Source: Ceratothoa steindachneri (lineage: Eukaryota; Arthropoda; Malacostraca; Isopoda; Cymothoidae). Taken from it: a stretch of DNA of 64,000 nt. Below the pieces are notes generated by a model, which saw nothing but the letters and a program-made list of their open reading frames with translations, was not told the DNA's origin and did no database searches. Location of the stretch: NCBI GenBank assembly GCA_963969495.1, contig OZ018335.1, positions 84,736,354-84,800,353 on the forward strand. The letters run 5' to 3'. Made by a program: the position numbers and the translations under genes. Positions 20,370 through 30,965 of the stretch are shown piece by piece (the first letter of the stretch is position 1; each line of letters starts with the position of its first letter).

Positions 20370-21300
20370 TCCATAATAAGGGAAAAGATCCCTTATTTCT
20401 CTTCCTTCGTCAAGATTTGAAGCTGTTGATTTGGTTATCGTATGACCTCTCCCATCCCGTATCCTCCCTTGACAGTCGTATCCGCCACATCATCGATATA
20501 GCGACAAAATGAATCAAAGCCATAGCAATTCCCGACATAATTGCCTCAACGGTTGCTTCGGCCTTTTTGAACGTTTGGATCTCTAGGTTTTGTATGTCTC
20601 TTTACGTAGTAAGAGATTTTTAAAGAAATTTCCTCGTTGGTAGATTTCGTACCTCGAAAAGTTGCAGAATGGCTCGTTAAGGGTCGCTGATGGCACTCCC
20701 CGTTGTCCTTTTATCTATCAGGTTCTTACCCAATGATACAAATTTTTCAGCATTTACAGGGAGCACAGGAACGACTCTTCTGAGTTCTACACCTCTCGTT
20801 ATGTGTTTCTCTTATAAAACATATTTCAAGTTTTTTAAATGAGTTAGGAAAACTAAGTCACAAATGTTTTTTTCTCATATAACAACTTATAGGTTCGTAT
20901 CAAATGCACCCGGAAGCAACTTAAGCACCCTATGCTAGTCCTCTCCTAGTTATCAGGCAGAGCGATAATGTTTAATTTTTATAATTCCCCAATCGTAAAT
21001 CCGATTAATTTTTTTTCTCCCGATAATGGAGAAATAACAGCGATAAATTAATTGAAAACAATTCCAAACGCGCCGACTGATTATGGTTAACAAGCAATTA
21101 TCTATACAAGTGATAGTCGAAAAGTAACTTTGGGGAAAAATCACTCATACGAGTATTATTATTTTAAATTCATATTTCATTCCGTACTTCTAAGCTCCAC
21201 TTTCTTAAGCCGTGTGGTGCACAAACAAAGTACTGTATAAATCAATTAATGGCAACAGTTCATTTGGGAAAAAATAGATTGCTAACAGTCAAGTTTATTA
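20370..21300. other. Unassigned stretch
   Basis: 20400-20770 is near balanced in base composition but no protein similarity was recognised in six frames. 20780-21300 is AT-rich. No repeats shared with other parts of the window were noticed. Confidence 0.35.
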
Positions 21301-21302
21301 AG

Positions 21303-21795
21303 ATACCAGGTAATGGTTTCGCCAAACCGCCTACGGGGGAAGCTTGCGCTTCGCTACTAAGATTAAAATCTAAAATCTTAAAAAAAGCAGCCATGGCTAA
21401 ATTTTTAGAAATTTCCTGAACTTCGCCAATTATAATAATTTTAAAAAGGAAATCTAAGCTATTTCCCCCCTTTCAAAAAACCACGTTGCTAAAATATAGT
21501 TATAGATAAAATAAAAAAGCAGCATTACTTAAATTTTAATAAATTTTCTGAACTTCACCAATTGTAATTCATTTTTCTTTTAAAACATGATAAAGCATTG
21601 GATAATCCTATTTATTTTTTCTGAATCAACTATTTTGTTTTTTCAAACTCTAAAAACTTCTTAGAAATAACCTTGATAAAATTTTCAAATATACTTAAGT
21701 CATAACCAAAGTAAGATGAAATTATTATTCAAATACTTTAAAAAATCCCCTTCTTAAATTATAGTTAGTGATGATGGTGATGTTGATATAATATG
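21303..21795 (+). repeat. Dispersed repeat family, copy 1
   Basis: It is collinear with 61143-61600 in the same orientation: CCAGG-AATGG-TTCGCCA, TCGCTACTAAGATTAAA, GCAGC-ATGG-TAAATTTTT, CTGAACTTCGCCAATTATAA, a CCCCCCTTT run, CACGTTGCT-AAATATAG and GTCATAACCAAA-TAA-ATGA blocks. It is non-coding and probably a non-autonomous element of about 0.5 kb. Confidence 0.8.
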
Positions 21796-21904
21796 ATTTC
21801 ATAAATTTACTCGAGATCTTATTTTTAAAGACTAACTAAATATGTTAAATTAATGGGATTGTATTAGTTTCACATGATAGATTAGGTTATTAAAAGAAAT
21901 AAAA

Positions 21905-22855
21905 AAAATTTAGATGTAAAGTATCTTGCAATAAGGTCGCTCAATTTTGAAATGTAAATAAAACAAGTTGTGTGTGATATATGCACTAAATTTTTTTTTA
22001 ATTTGAAGGTAAATTCTATGGCATTGAGTGTGGAATATGACGTTCTTCAAAGGTCCGCCGCAGCTTTGCTTGGTGGAACGTATTCGGGAGGGAAAGTTTT
22101 CGATGACTTTGTCGCATAAATCTGGCTGAATTTGCTGAAAGGTGTTCGTTATGTTGACTTTGAGGACATCAATTGTTTGGGGATTATTCGCATAGACCTG
22201 CGATTTAAGGTAGCCTCCAAGAAAGTAGTTTAATGGCGTAAAATTGTATGATCTCGGTGGCCAGTTGACGTCGCCGCCGCGCGAGATGAGTCTGCCCTGA
22301 AATCGCTGGTGCAAAATGTCTATCGTGACGTGCGCAGTTTGGCACGTAGCGCCATTCTGTTGGAACCACATGCCGTCAGTATCCATATCAGGCATATAAT
22401 CCAGTTGCGGCGACAATAAATTACTTATAATCGATCTGTTTGTCTCGCCGTTGACGGTTATTGCAATCCCATCTTCGTTCATAAAAAAATACAGACCAAT
22501 GATTCCGTTAGACGAAAATTCGCACCAAACAGTGACTTTGTTGGGATGCAATTGGTGCTGGTGTATCTCATGTGGATTGGTTTCGTCCCCAATCTAACAA
22601 TTTTGCTTGTTCACAAATCCATTCATGCAAAAATGGGCCTCGTCGCTGAAGATGATAGAAATCACGTAATGCGCGGAACGTATTTTGAACGGAGCACTGA
22701 TTCTGATAATAACATTTGATGATTTGTACGCGCTGTTTAACGCTATAACCTTCCATTGTGACTTGACAAGTACTATTGAACAGTTCACAATAAGGGTGCC
22801 AGATGTTGCCTTAACACAATGGATACTATCGTCTGACAAAGTTTAAGCGTCCTTG
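21905..22855 (-). pseudogene. IS630/mariner-type transposase with internal deletion and lost Asp residues
   Basis: The minus strand starts MEGYSVKQRVQIIKCYYQNQ and continues NTFRALRDFY (HTH), then jumps directly to IIFSDEAHFCMNGFVNKQNC (first Asp), so the linker that links HTH and catalytic domain in the 7.8-kb relative is deleted. It then reads HPNKVTVWCEFSSNGIIGLY, MWFQQNGATCQTAH and SYNFTPLNYFLGGYL, and ends GGPLKNVIFHTQCH. Where relatives have WFQ-DGATC and CDLTPLD the residues are Asn in all three Asp positions (QNGA, YNFTPLN). A 213-codon open frame (21910-22551) survives. Inactive as a transposase by family rules; decay is the simple explanation. Confidence 0.85.
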
Positions 22856-23139
22856 TTGAAAGAGTCTTTATGTATATATAAGTCAGGGGCAGAGCAGGCA
22901 GCTTAGCGCGCCTTTATATAAGCCTCTTAACCAACGCTGCATTGCGGTCTGGTCCATGATGTATCGAAAGGCTAAGAAGCCATATTATAACGGAAAAATT
23001 ATCCCATAGGATAGGTTTAGCAAATCACTGGGGTATTTATTTGAGCTCAAGTATCTCATGAAGTACTTAAACGAAATTGACCCAGTACCCACCAGTCCTT
23101 AAGTGGGCGGTGGTTTCGAAGAATCGCCGAGTCCGAATC
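22856..23139. other. Unassigned spacer
   Basis: No recognised coding or repeat similarity. Confidence 0.4.
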
Positions 23140-23445
23140 AGTGAATAAACTTAAAATGGTGACAATAAATGTATGAACGCTAACGGTAAGGAAGAAGAAA
23201 TAATTGAAGTTATGGAAGAGAGAGGGTTGTCTGTATTGGCACTCTGTGAGACGTGGATCAAAGGGAGCTGTGACAGAAGCTTTGCAGAAGAATTATAAAC
23301 TGATGGGCAGTGGAAGAGATGTCGGAACACACGGTTTGGGAATTCTACTCCATCCAGACGTTTCAATGAACTTCAAAGAGGTACGTCAGCATTTTGGTCA
23401 TATCATCGATGAACGCTTAATAACACAAGTTCAAATCCAACTTCT
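23140..23445 (+). pseudogene. LINE apurinic-type endonuclease fragment
   Basis: Plus-strand pieces read NGKEEEIIEVMEERGLSVLA then LCETWIKGSC (the conserved ETW/ETR motif of non-LTR endonucleases), followed after a frameshift by YKLMGSGRDVGTHGLGILLH and PDVSMNFKEV. This matches the start of the endonuclease of RTE- or jockey-type LINEs, where the domain nicks target DNA to prime reverse transcription. It breaks off near 23445 before the catalytic Asp/His motifs, so only the first third is present. Confidence 0.65.
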
Positions 23446-23599
23446 TTATTTATTTTCATATAACGGTAAAATAGTCTGTCTTATCTTTCCGTTCTCTATA
23501 TCTTCCATTTTCCTTCTTAAGCTTTCATTGGTTCATGTGATATTCTCCTAAGTGTTTTTCCGGGTTGTGTTACCAATTTTCATTTCCTTGGGCCTTTAA

Positions 23600-23603
<4 letters not shown>

Positions 23604-23678
<75 letters not shown>
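23604..23678. repeat. (TA)n microsatellite
   Basis: About 75 bp of TA dinucleotides followed by GGGGGG. Confidence 0.98.
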
Positions 23679-23681
<3 letters not shown>

Positions 23682-23890
23682 GGGTCAGGGGCCAGGTCAC
23701 TGATAAGAAGACACAATCCTCCATATTTTGGAATTACAGTAGCTAGGGACGATTGCGGCGATGATGTGCACCTTTCCACTTGGGTTGAATGGATTAAAAG
23801 TTCAAGTCAATATTCACGCACATCCACACGTCATCACAACCAACAATATTAAGATGTACGAGTAACTCTTACTCCTCAATTGCAAAATGA

Positions 23891-24292
23891 GTGGATCAAC
23901 TTTCGGCCACGAAGGGGCCCTTACGCACTGCATATTCGAAAAAAACGACACTACCAATCATCCTACGCTGCAGCCTACGATATTTCTCCCCTAATGGCTT
24001 TAGGGTTGTTACTGGTTGTTTTCAAAATAATATTATTTGTATTACTACATTTGTCAGTGTGTGCAGTATTAAGATGATATTTACGGCAGAGGTTTGTGTA
24101 GTTCGTAAACCAGCGGCAATTAAAAACGCTATGAAGGATTGCATGAATCATGTGTGCAGATCCAATTATTTTAAGAGTGGGGGACATCTCGCAGGTCCTC
24201 TTCCATTCTATCCTCCACCTACAATCTTGGAAGGAGTGAAGAGAGACATGCCTGCGGCCGATGTTTGCCTGGAGAAGCCTCCACACATCTGA
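23891..24292 (+). other. Unrecognised 133-codon open frame
   Basis: I do not recognise this frame. The last 65 residues (from about 24095) are Cys-containing and Pro-rich, include KDCMNHVCRSNYFKSGGHLA and PFYPPPTILEGVK, and have a composition less skewed to AT codons than chance frames nearby. There is no signal peptide or known motif, no start context worth noting, and no neighbouring gene. It may be a fragment of a larger gene or chance. Confidence 0.2.
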
Positions 24293-24961
24293 CCTTCAGC
24301 TTAAGTGAACCGATAGAGCCCTGCTTGGTACGAAGTGTGGAGCAAGGTTTAGTAGAGGGTTTATATTAGAAGATGGAAAAATGAAAAAATAAAAGAGATA
24401 AAGTTTGGTGAAGAAGCATAATGAGAGACCTTTTTAGACTTAGGTGAATAAGGCATACAACCAAAGATCATGGTGAACCTGCTGATTTATATGGATTCCG
24501 AACCACCGTAATTCATTTGTTTATTATTGATTCTTTCTTTTTCATATTCAGAGTCGCTGAGATGATCTGTTTATAGTTATTGGGAGATCCGAATTTTTTT
24601 TATCATTATTTCTGTTATTTACATTCTCCTTCTAATCGTTGTCAAACCGTTTCATCCGTATCTCGTGCTTCGAGAACAAGCTAATCTCTGTCGTTGGTTA
24701 ATTTTATATGATTATGTTTTGTTTTTTTTAACTTTGTTAAAATTGGTTCAAAGCAGTATTCATATTTTAATCCACCGTTTTGCCTCTTAATCGTCCGACT
24801 ATTAGTTAGTGTTTTAAATTTGTTTTTGTGTCATGATCGGGATGGAGATAACATCTAGAAAGTTCATTTTGGTAGTCATTTTCGGCTAAAAACTGTTTCA
24901 ATTCTTGTTTTGCTTCCTTGTTTAGCGTGGGAGATAACATCTCCTAGTAAGGTCAGATTTT

Positions 24962-24963
<2 letters not shown>
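24293..24963. other. Unassigned AT-rich stretch
   Basis: GAGATAACATCT occurs twice (near 24844 and 24931). Nothing else is recognised. Confidence 0.4.

Positions 24964-25023
<60 letters not shown>
24964..25023. repeat. (TA)n microsatellite
   Basis: About 60 bp of TA dinucleotides, roughly 95 bp from a hammerhead-like motif. Confidence 0.98.
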
Positions 25024-25026
<3 letters not shown>

Positions 25027-25119
25027 ATATGAGTTGCTGCTGACCAGTCTAATCTTCAATTTCACGGTGAAGGTAAGGACAGATAAAAGGCTGAGGTACA
25101 TGTGATTTATTTATGGAAC

Positions 25120-25147
25120 AACGTTTCGGGCGTATCACCCATCTTAA
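25120..25147 (-). ncRNA. Hammerhead-ribozyme-like motif of Penelope type
   Basis: The minus strand reads CTTAAGAT, then a stem GGGTG-ATA-CGCCC, then GAAACGTT. The hammerhead core is CUGANGA, stem II, GAAA; here one core base differs (CTTAAGA). Penelope-like elements carry such motifs in their terminal repeats. No Penelope coding sequence adjoins it, so this is a detached terminal-repeat piece. Confidence 0.5.
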
Positions 25148-25149
25148 GG

Positions 25150-25555
25150 TTCTAAAATCATAAATTAATCAAATACAGTTAAAGAATATTAAAAATATTA
25201 AAAATAATCAGGTTAAGACTATGTAGGTAAATCAAAAATTAAAAAATAACTCAGGAATTTAAAAGGCAAGAGGATCAAATTATCAATCTAATGTAACTAC
25301 CATTGACATAAAAAAAAACAAATAAAAAACCCCACAAAAGTAAATAATTACAGTATAATATTCCTGGAAAGAGGGATGAGAGATATTACAAGAGGTGGAA
25401 CACTGACATTTATTAGACTTCTTCATCTTGCTGGTCGTAATAAAGCAACTCACGGAAATTTTATTGAGCTTTTCATGCTACAATGAGGTTTTAAATGATT
25501 CTATTTGATTATTTGTCTAAAATTGCATGAAGAAAATGATAAATCTTATAAAACA
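25150..25555. other. AT-rich stretch, nothing recognised
   Basis: It holds iterations of AATATTAAAAA near 25185-25205 and no coding similarity. Confidence 0.4.
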
Positions 25556-25559
25556 GGAA

Positions 25560-25975
25560 TCTAAAGAATTAGCAGCCATAAAGGGAATAATTGACAAACT
25601 TGGGGCAAATTGCCAAGACTCTTGTTCACCAAGTAAGTGAGTTAGTTAGCATAGACGAGATATTGGAACCATTTAAAGGACGATGCAAAATATCTGAATT
25701 TTTTTTTCTCACTGGCAGACTGAAAATGTTATATGAATGCAATATGGACTTAAATTGTGTAAAACAGGCAGATGGCTTATTTTACTTTGTCAACGCACCA
25801 TCAGCCATTGTAAATCGGCTAATAGATTATCTGAAACAATCTAATCGGAATTTGACATGTAACAATTGGTATACTAGTTACCCTCTTTGTCGTGTCTCCT
25901 GTTACAGAATTCCTTAGTTCATAAAGATATTGTTTCTTTTAAATTTGAAATAATAAATGGTACGCAGTAAGCTTC
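25560..25975 (+). pseudogene. piggyBac-like transposase fragment (distinct subfamily)
   Basis: A 108-codon frame contains VSIDEILEPFKGRCK, matching the first catalytic block of piggyBac (VDE-L--F-GR), and NLTCNNWYTSYPL, matching the second block (TCDN-FTS), in which the Asp is Asn here. Between them the frame passes KQADGLFYFVNAPSAIVNRL. The third Asp block is absent. Sequence details differ from the piggyBac copies at 54.8-57.7 and 60.5-62.0 kb, so it represents another subfamily. Confidence 0.65.
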
Positions 25976-26640
25976 AACCAAGGTAAAAAAAATAAAATTG
26001 TTCTAGTGAAATTTCTTCGCAATTGAAGGGGGGGATTCCCGCTAGCACTTTCAAGTTTTATTCTGGACATAAACTGAGGTAAAAGTTTATTGAGGTGATA
26101 TATATAACTAAGTCTTAGATCCCAAATATAACCAGTGACTGCCTTACATTGTATGACACCCTGACTCTCCCTCATGCTCCCTAATACACAAACCTCTACC
26201 TTTCAACTGTTAGGGTACTACCCCCTCGTGGTCCCACTGCCTTCTAACTGAAATTACATCCAACGACCAGGTGCCGGGCGGTATAACTCTGAAAACCACA
26301 CTGCCTCTTGGAAGCCCTACGAAGGGCCAAGGCTTCAGGAATAAACCTGGAGATCAAATCTGTACGGTTCTTGTGCATTAGGCGATAGCCCCAGGAGGGA
26401 CTTTTTTTCGGCAGAGTACTGCAACTTAAACCTGTTCCAGCGTCCTGGATCAGTTCCTTGCAACTGGACTCAGCAGAGGAAAGTGGAGATGGTGGACTAA
26501 AGAATGCACACCATTCTACTTTAAATATCCTCGTGCACGTTTTCACTCCATGCATTGCCCATTCATCCACACATTCTTGAAATATCCTATCCATATAATT
26601 TAGGTATAAGACCAAAAGACCTGCGGCAATGGCCTTGTGA
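25976..26640. other. Unassigned; right half possibly LINE 5' region
   Basis: From about 26260 the composition becomes GC-richer and continuous with the LINE that follows, so this may be its 5' untranslated region. A 133-codon minus-strand frame (26244-26645) has no family similarity and is taken as a shadow. Confidence 0.35.
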
Positions 26641-26989
26641 ATCATGGGGGCAGTCCTTGGATCGGCTGGAAGCCTCTAGTTGGCAGGCCGCATGGCAGGT
26701 GGCTCAGAACACATAATCGCTGTAGGGGCTGCAGTATTGGAGCGCAGCCCTCTTTCCGTGTCTGTCTGAAAAACTAGGCAGCCCTGTTTCAGGGACAGCA
26801 CTGCCCACCTCTATCGAGGAAGGGTCAATAAAAGGCATTCTAGATATTGCCGTTCCATTTCCAAGCCTGTGTTATACTACCGCAGCTACCAGGGCATCCC
26901 ATGATTGAGGTCGAATCAACAAAAATAAGAGATCCAACACCACCCCAAACCTACCAAATTGAAGAACTGCGCTCATAGCAGCAGAACTA

Positions 26990-27620
26990 AAATGCCATGA
27001 TGTAGATATCGCTGCAATAAGTGAAACTAGACTTGCAGAAGCCGGTTTACTTGCAGCAAAAAGAGGTTAGACTTTCTTTTGGCAAGGACTGCCTTCTGAT
27101 CAACTACGACTACATGGAGTCGGCTTTGCGGTCCGCTCCTCTCTTCTCAACTCAATACCAACCACGCCCACAGGAGTGAGATAAATAATCTCAGTATATC
27201 ACAGCCCTTGAGCTAAGTCACAATTCACCACCCTACTCAGCGTCTATGCGCCAACATTTCCCTCAGATAATCAAACAAAAGACCTTTTCTACTTCTGCCT
27301 TCAGGAGACCTTACAAAATATACCTGACAGTGACAATATTCTCCTTCTCAGAGACATGAATGTTCTTGGTCATCACGGAGTGAGGTAATGCAATAAAAAT
27401 AGTCTCAGACTCCCCAGTCTTTGACCAGAGCAATCCTTATCAATTACCAACACCATGTTCCAGCTCCCAAATGAAAATTAAACCCCATGGATGTGCCGCA
27501 GGTCTCGCCACTGGCATCTATTAGATTACATCATACTCCGAAGGCGCGCCCTGAGTGAAGTTTAAATCACGCGTGTAATGAGAGGAGCTGAGGCCTCCAC
27601 TAATCACAGACACGTGGGAG
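26990..27620 (+). pseudogene. LINE endonuclease domain
   Basis: Blocks: DVDIAAISETRLAEAG (Glu of the ETR motif), LHGVGFAV, LLSVYAPTFPSD, LLLRDMNVLGHHGV (catalytic Asp and Asn of the GDFN-like motif) and RRSRHWHLLDYIILRRR, a well-known string near the end of this endonuclease. Five or more stops interrupt it. A ribosome would not read it through. Confidence 0.8.
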
Positions 27621-28284
27621 CTAAGCTCAATATAAGAATAAGACCACTAGCTAGGAAAATTGCCCCCAAACTTAAATTAAATCTAACAGCACTCAACGAC
27701 TTTGATTTCAAAACAGCCTTCCAATCTTTCCTCGCTCAACTAACAGATGTTGCAACACTCATTGAGCCAAATACACTAACAAATTCTCTCAGCACAATAT
27801 GGAACAGCTCTGGCACCACTATCCATGACACTGCACAAGAAATTTTAAGCACAGCCAGACGTCCGAATCGTGACTGGTTTGATAAAAATGCCACAGCCAT
27901 TCACACTCTCATCATGGATAAGAATGCTGCCCATGGCCAGTATCTAGGAAACTCATCACCAAGAAACAAGACCCACTTTTCTTCACTGTGCACCAATGTC
28001 CAGAATGCTTCAAGGGAGATGGAAAACTCTGTTTTTTTCCTGAAATAAAAACACAAATGGACAATGGCTGTCTCCACAACTTATATTTCTCGGTTAAAAC
28101 AGACTATGCACCAACTCTCACCACACTTACCCCCGTGCCTACCGCTGACAGGAATACCCTCATAACTGAGCACGGCAGGATATTATATCGAAGGGCTGAA
28201 TATTTTAATGAGCTGCTAAATTAAGAAAACCTAGTAGACCTGTCCATACTACATGAGATCCCTCAGCTCCCAGAAATTATAGAA

Positions 28285-29150
28285 ATGAAATCAACTTCAA
28301 CACTTGCAGAAGTCCAAGAAGTAACTGCAAGTCTAAAGAACCACAAAGCTTCAAGACCAGATGATATTCCTGCTGAACTACTCGAGGATGGTGGCTACAA
28401 CATCATTAACCATCTACACAAACTCTTTAATGTCTGCTGGGAAACTGGCAGCGTAACACAAGTCTTCAAAGATGGCAAAATTGCTACCATCCATAGGGAA
28501 AGAGGAGACAAATCTGTATGTAGCAATAGCCTTGGAATCACACGTCTCTCCAATGCTGGCAAAACTCTATCCAGCAATATGCTGACACGACTACTTACCC
28601 ACGTTGCAGAAAAGATCCTGCCGGAATCACAATGCGGTTTTCGAAAAGAATGGTCAACCATAGATATGGTTTTCGTTGCACGACAATTGCAAGAAAATTC
28701 AGGGAGCAACACCCAAACCTGTATATTGCTTTCGTGGACCTGCCAAAAGCTTTTGGGACTGTAAACCGCACACTACTATGGAAATTGCTTGCAAAATTTG
28801 GCTGCCTACCCAATTATATTGAAGTACTTGCTGCATTACACAGCGGGATGAACGCTGTTGTTGTAGCAGGGAGTAAAACACCTGCTCCTTTTGAAGTGAG
28901 TGTTGTAGTTAAACAGGGTTGCGTCCTTGCCCCTATAATATTCAGCCTGTTCATAGCTGATGTCACCTAACTTGTCTACAATAACATCATTGAAGACGAA
29001 GTGGGAGTCACTCTACACTACAGGTTAGACTTTAACCTCGTCCGCCTTCGTGCATAAACCCTAATTAACACCAAAACAATCATAGAGCTTCAATATGCTG
29101 ATGCTGCTTGCTGCCTTTGTTAGCCATACAGAACAAGGGCTCAACTCATC
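28285..29150 (+). pseudogene. LINE reverse transcriptase domain
   Basis: Blocks: LKNHKASRPDDIPAELLEDG, VFKDGKIATIHRERGDKSVC, LPESQCGFRKEWSTIDMVFV (RT motif with CGFR), YIAFVDLPKAFGTVNR (motif A, FVDL-KAF), VVVKQGCVLAPIIFSLFIAD (motif B) and ELQYADAA (motif C, about 29085-29108). The usual YADD box has become YADA, losing the second Asp. A frameshift lies near 28690 and a stop after IADVT. Related proteins have the same order of motifs. Confidence 0.85.
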
Positions 29151-29159
29151 CTTAATTGT

Positions 29160-29925
29160 GTATATGAAGCATATACACGAATGGGACTAACGGTTAGCAC
29201 TGAAAAAACAGAAGTGTTATTCCAGCGCACAGGCCAAGGTGTAGGGCAGAGAGCCAACCCACAGATCACTATAGGAGAGAACCCATTGAAGGAAATTAAA
29301 CACTTCGCATAACCTGGATCCATTCTCTCCACTAACTGCTCCCTGAATGACGAAATCACCATACGAATTGACCCTGCCTCAGGCGCTTTTGGAAATCTTT
29401 CAAGACGGGTCTTTAAAAACCGCAACCTGACCCTGGCTACCAAGCGTTCAGTATACCTGGCTACCTGCCTCTCCACCTGTCTCTATAGTTGCAAATCTTG
29501 GGCACCATATAAACATAAGATAAAAAAGCTAGAGAGCTTTCATATAAACTTCCTGAAACGCATCCTGGAAATTAATTGCTGGGACAAGGTGCCACATCTC
29601 AACATTAGAGAACGCATGCATACATCCTCAATGGAAGAAATACTCAGACTAAAACAACTTCGCTTCACTAGACACATCATCCCCTAGCCTGAACACCGAT
29701 TACGGCAGATCATCCTGTACTCAAAACTTTCTGTGGAGCGACTATATGTGGGAGGACAAACAAAGAGGCTTAAGGATCACCTAAAATCTTCCCTCAAAAA
29801 GTTCAACATGAACCTAGGAACCCTCGAGCCTGATGCTACCAATAGAAGCACCTGGCGCTCCTTGGTACACAACGGAGCCAACTACTTCAGCACAAATTAC
29901 CACATTGCTGCCATAGCTTGATGTG
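29160..29925 (+). pseudogene. LINE post-RT region
   Basis: It continues the same protein: GLTVSTEKTEVLFQR, KEIKHFA-PGSILSTNCSLND (the KY/FTYLGS region), GNLSRRVFKNRNLTLATKRS, YLATCLSTCLYSCKSWAPYK and KKLESFHINFLKRILEINCW, then RLKDHLKSSLKKFNMN and RSTWRSLVHNGANYF. This is the thumb and downstream segment conserved in this LINE group. Confidence 0.8.
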
Positions 29926-29927
29926 AA

Positions 29928-30015
29928 AGGAGCCCATATCTGCGATGTCTGTGGAAGAGGCTGTTCCAACCTTGGCGGACTTCGTAGCCATCAACGATCT
30001 CACCAAACAAGATAA
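29928..30015 (+). pseudogene. C-terminal C2H2 zinc finger of the LINE
   Basis: The string HICDVCGRGCSNLGGLRSHQ continues RSHQTR and gives C-x2-C-x12-H-x3-H spacing. It is one stop codon beyond the post-RT region. Zinc fingers at this position occur in several LINE groups and are thought to help nucleic-acid binding. Confidence 0.75.
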
Positions 30016-30080
30016 TCATCTACCTCATCCCTGTATGGAGTGAAGTCCTCAACGGCAACAATGGAAAACATTAAGCAGTA

Positions 30081-30369
30081 AGCACACAGACTCGCAAGTG
30101 TTCGGATGTAGATTCATTTATATGATATATTCAGGTCAACACAAGATCAACAACGCAATGGAATGCTTTGGACAAGAAGAGCCGCTAAACCCACTATTTC
30201 GAACATTAAAAAAAAATGAATAGAAATGTTAACAGGCGTGTCCAAATGTAGAAGAAAGATAAACGATAAAATAAAAAATTTGTGCATATACATGTGCAGT
30301 ATCTGTTGTAACACTGACTGTCTAGATTGTGTCTGCATGAGTTTTTCTGTGAAATATTAGTTAGTACAA
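30081..30369. other. Unassigned spacer between two LINEs
   Basis: No recognised similarity. Confidence 0.4.
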
Positions 30370-30965
30370 TGTCTCAAACCGTCTATATTGCGTTAAAGAG
30401 CCTGACAGACAGTTGTTAAAAGTTGCCGGATGCGGTAACAGTCCTGGATGTATGGGAGATAGCTTCCAGTGATGTGCTGTCATCGGCACTACTCTCTGTA
30501 GTGTTTTCGGCTGTGACTGGATCAGTTTCCGCAACACAATGTGATGTAGCCTGTTGGCAGTGTCTCATTGATACACGTGTGAAAGTTGTCGAGGATGCTG
30601 GTGTTCATGCCAACCTTCCTAAATATCTTCAATAAATATAGCCGCTTGCGAGCTTTGCTGACCACAGTGTCTGCGTTAAGCAACCAGGAAAAATCATCGG
30701 TGACGTGAAGGCCGAGGAACTTGAAATGCTTTCTCTTTCTACTCCAGCGTTGTCGATGTGAATGGGGCGATGTCTGTCGCCCTGCTGTCTCCTGAAGTCC
30801 ATTAAAATCTCTTCAGTTTTGCTGATGTTCAGGGAGAGTGTATTGTCCTGGCACCAGCTGGCCAGTGTTTTTACCTTATCTTTATAGGCGGCTTCAACGT
30901 TATTTGTGATGACGCCCATGATGGTTGTGTCATCAGGAAACCTAATTATGGAGTTAACAGTTCAT
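30370..30965 (-). pseudogene. L2/Rex1-like LINE, RT 3' fragment
   Basis: The minus strand starts at the RT catalytic box, reading RFPDDTTIMGVITNN (F-ADD changed to FPDD), then AAYKDKVKTLASWCQDNTLS, LNISKTEEILMDFRRQQGDR, HRPIHIDNAGVER, KFLGLHVTDDFSW and KARKRLYLLKIFRKVGMNT, and ends ITGSYLPYIQDCY. This is the 3' half of a reverse transcriptase of the L2/Rex1 type, 5'-truncated as usual for LINEs. Its 5' truncation point lies at the 3' end of the hAT transposase, so it inserted there. Confidence 0.8.

Larger units (their letters stand above)
26640..30080 (+). mobile_element. Near full-length LINE (endonuclease + RT + C2H2 finger)
   Basis: The plus strand carries, in order, an apurinic-type endonuclease, reverse transcriptase, a conserved post-RT region and a C-terminal C2H2 zinc finger, the layout of a jockey-superfamily/RTE-like LINE. 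Such elements move by target-primed reverse transcription. The 5' limit is uncertain (26260-26900), and no poly-A or microsatellite tail was identified at the 3' end near 30080. Stops and frameshifts occur throughout, so it is inactive. Confidence 0.85.

Noticed and set aside
26244..26645. 133-codon minus-strand frame
   Set aside because: No family similarity; lies in the probable 5' region of the plus-strand LINE.
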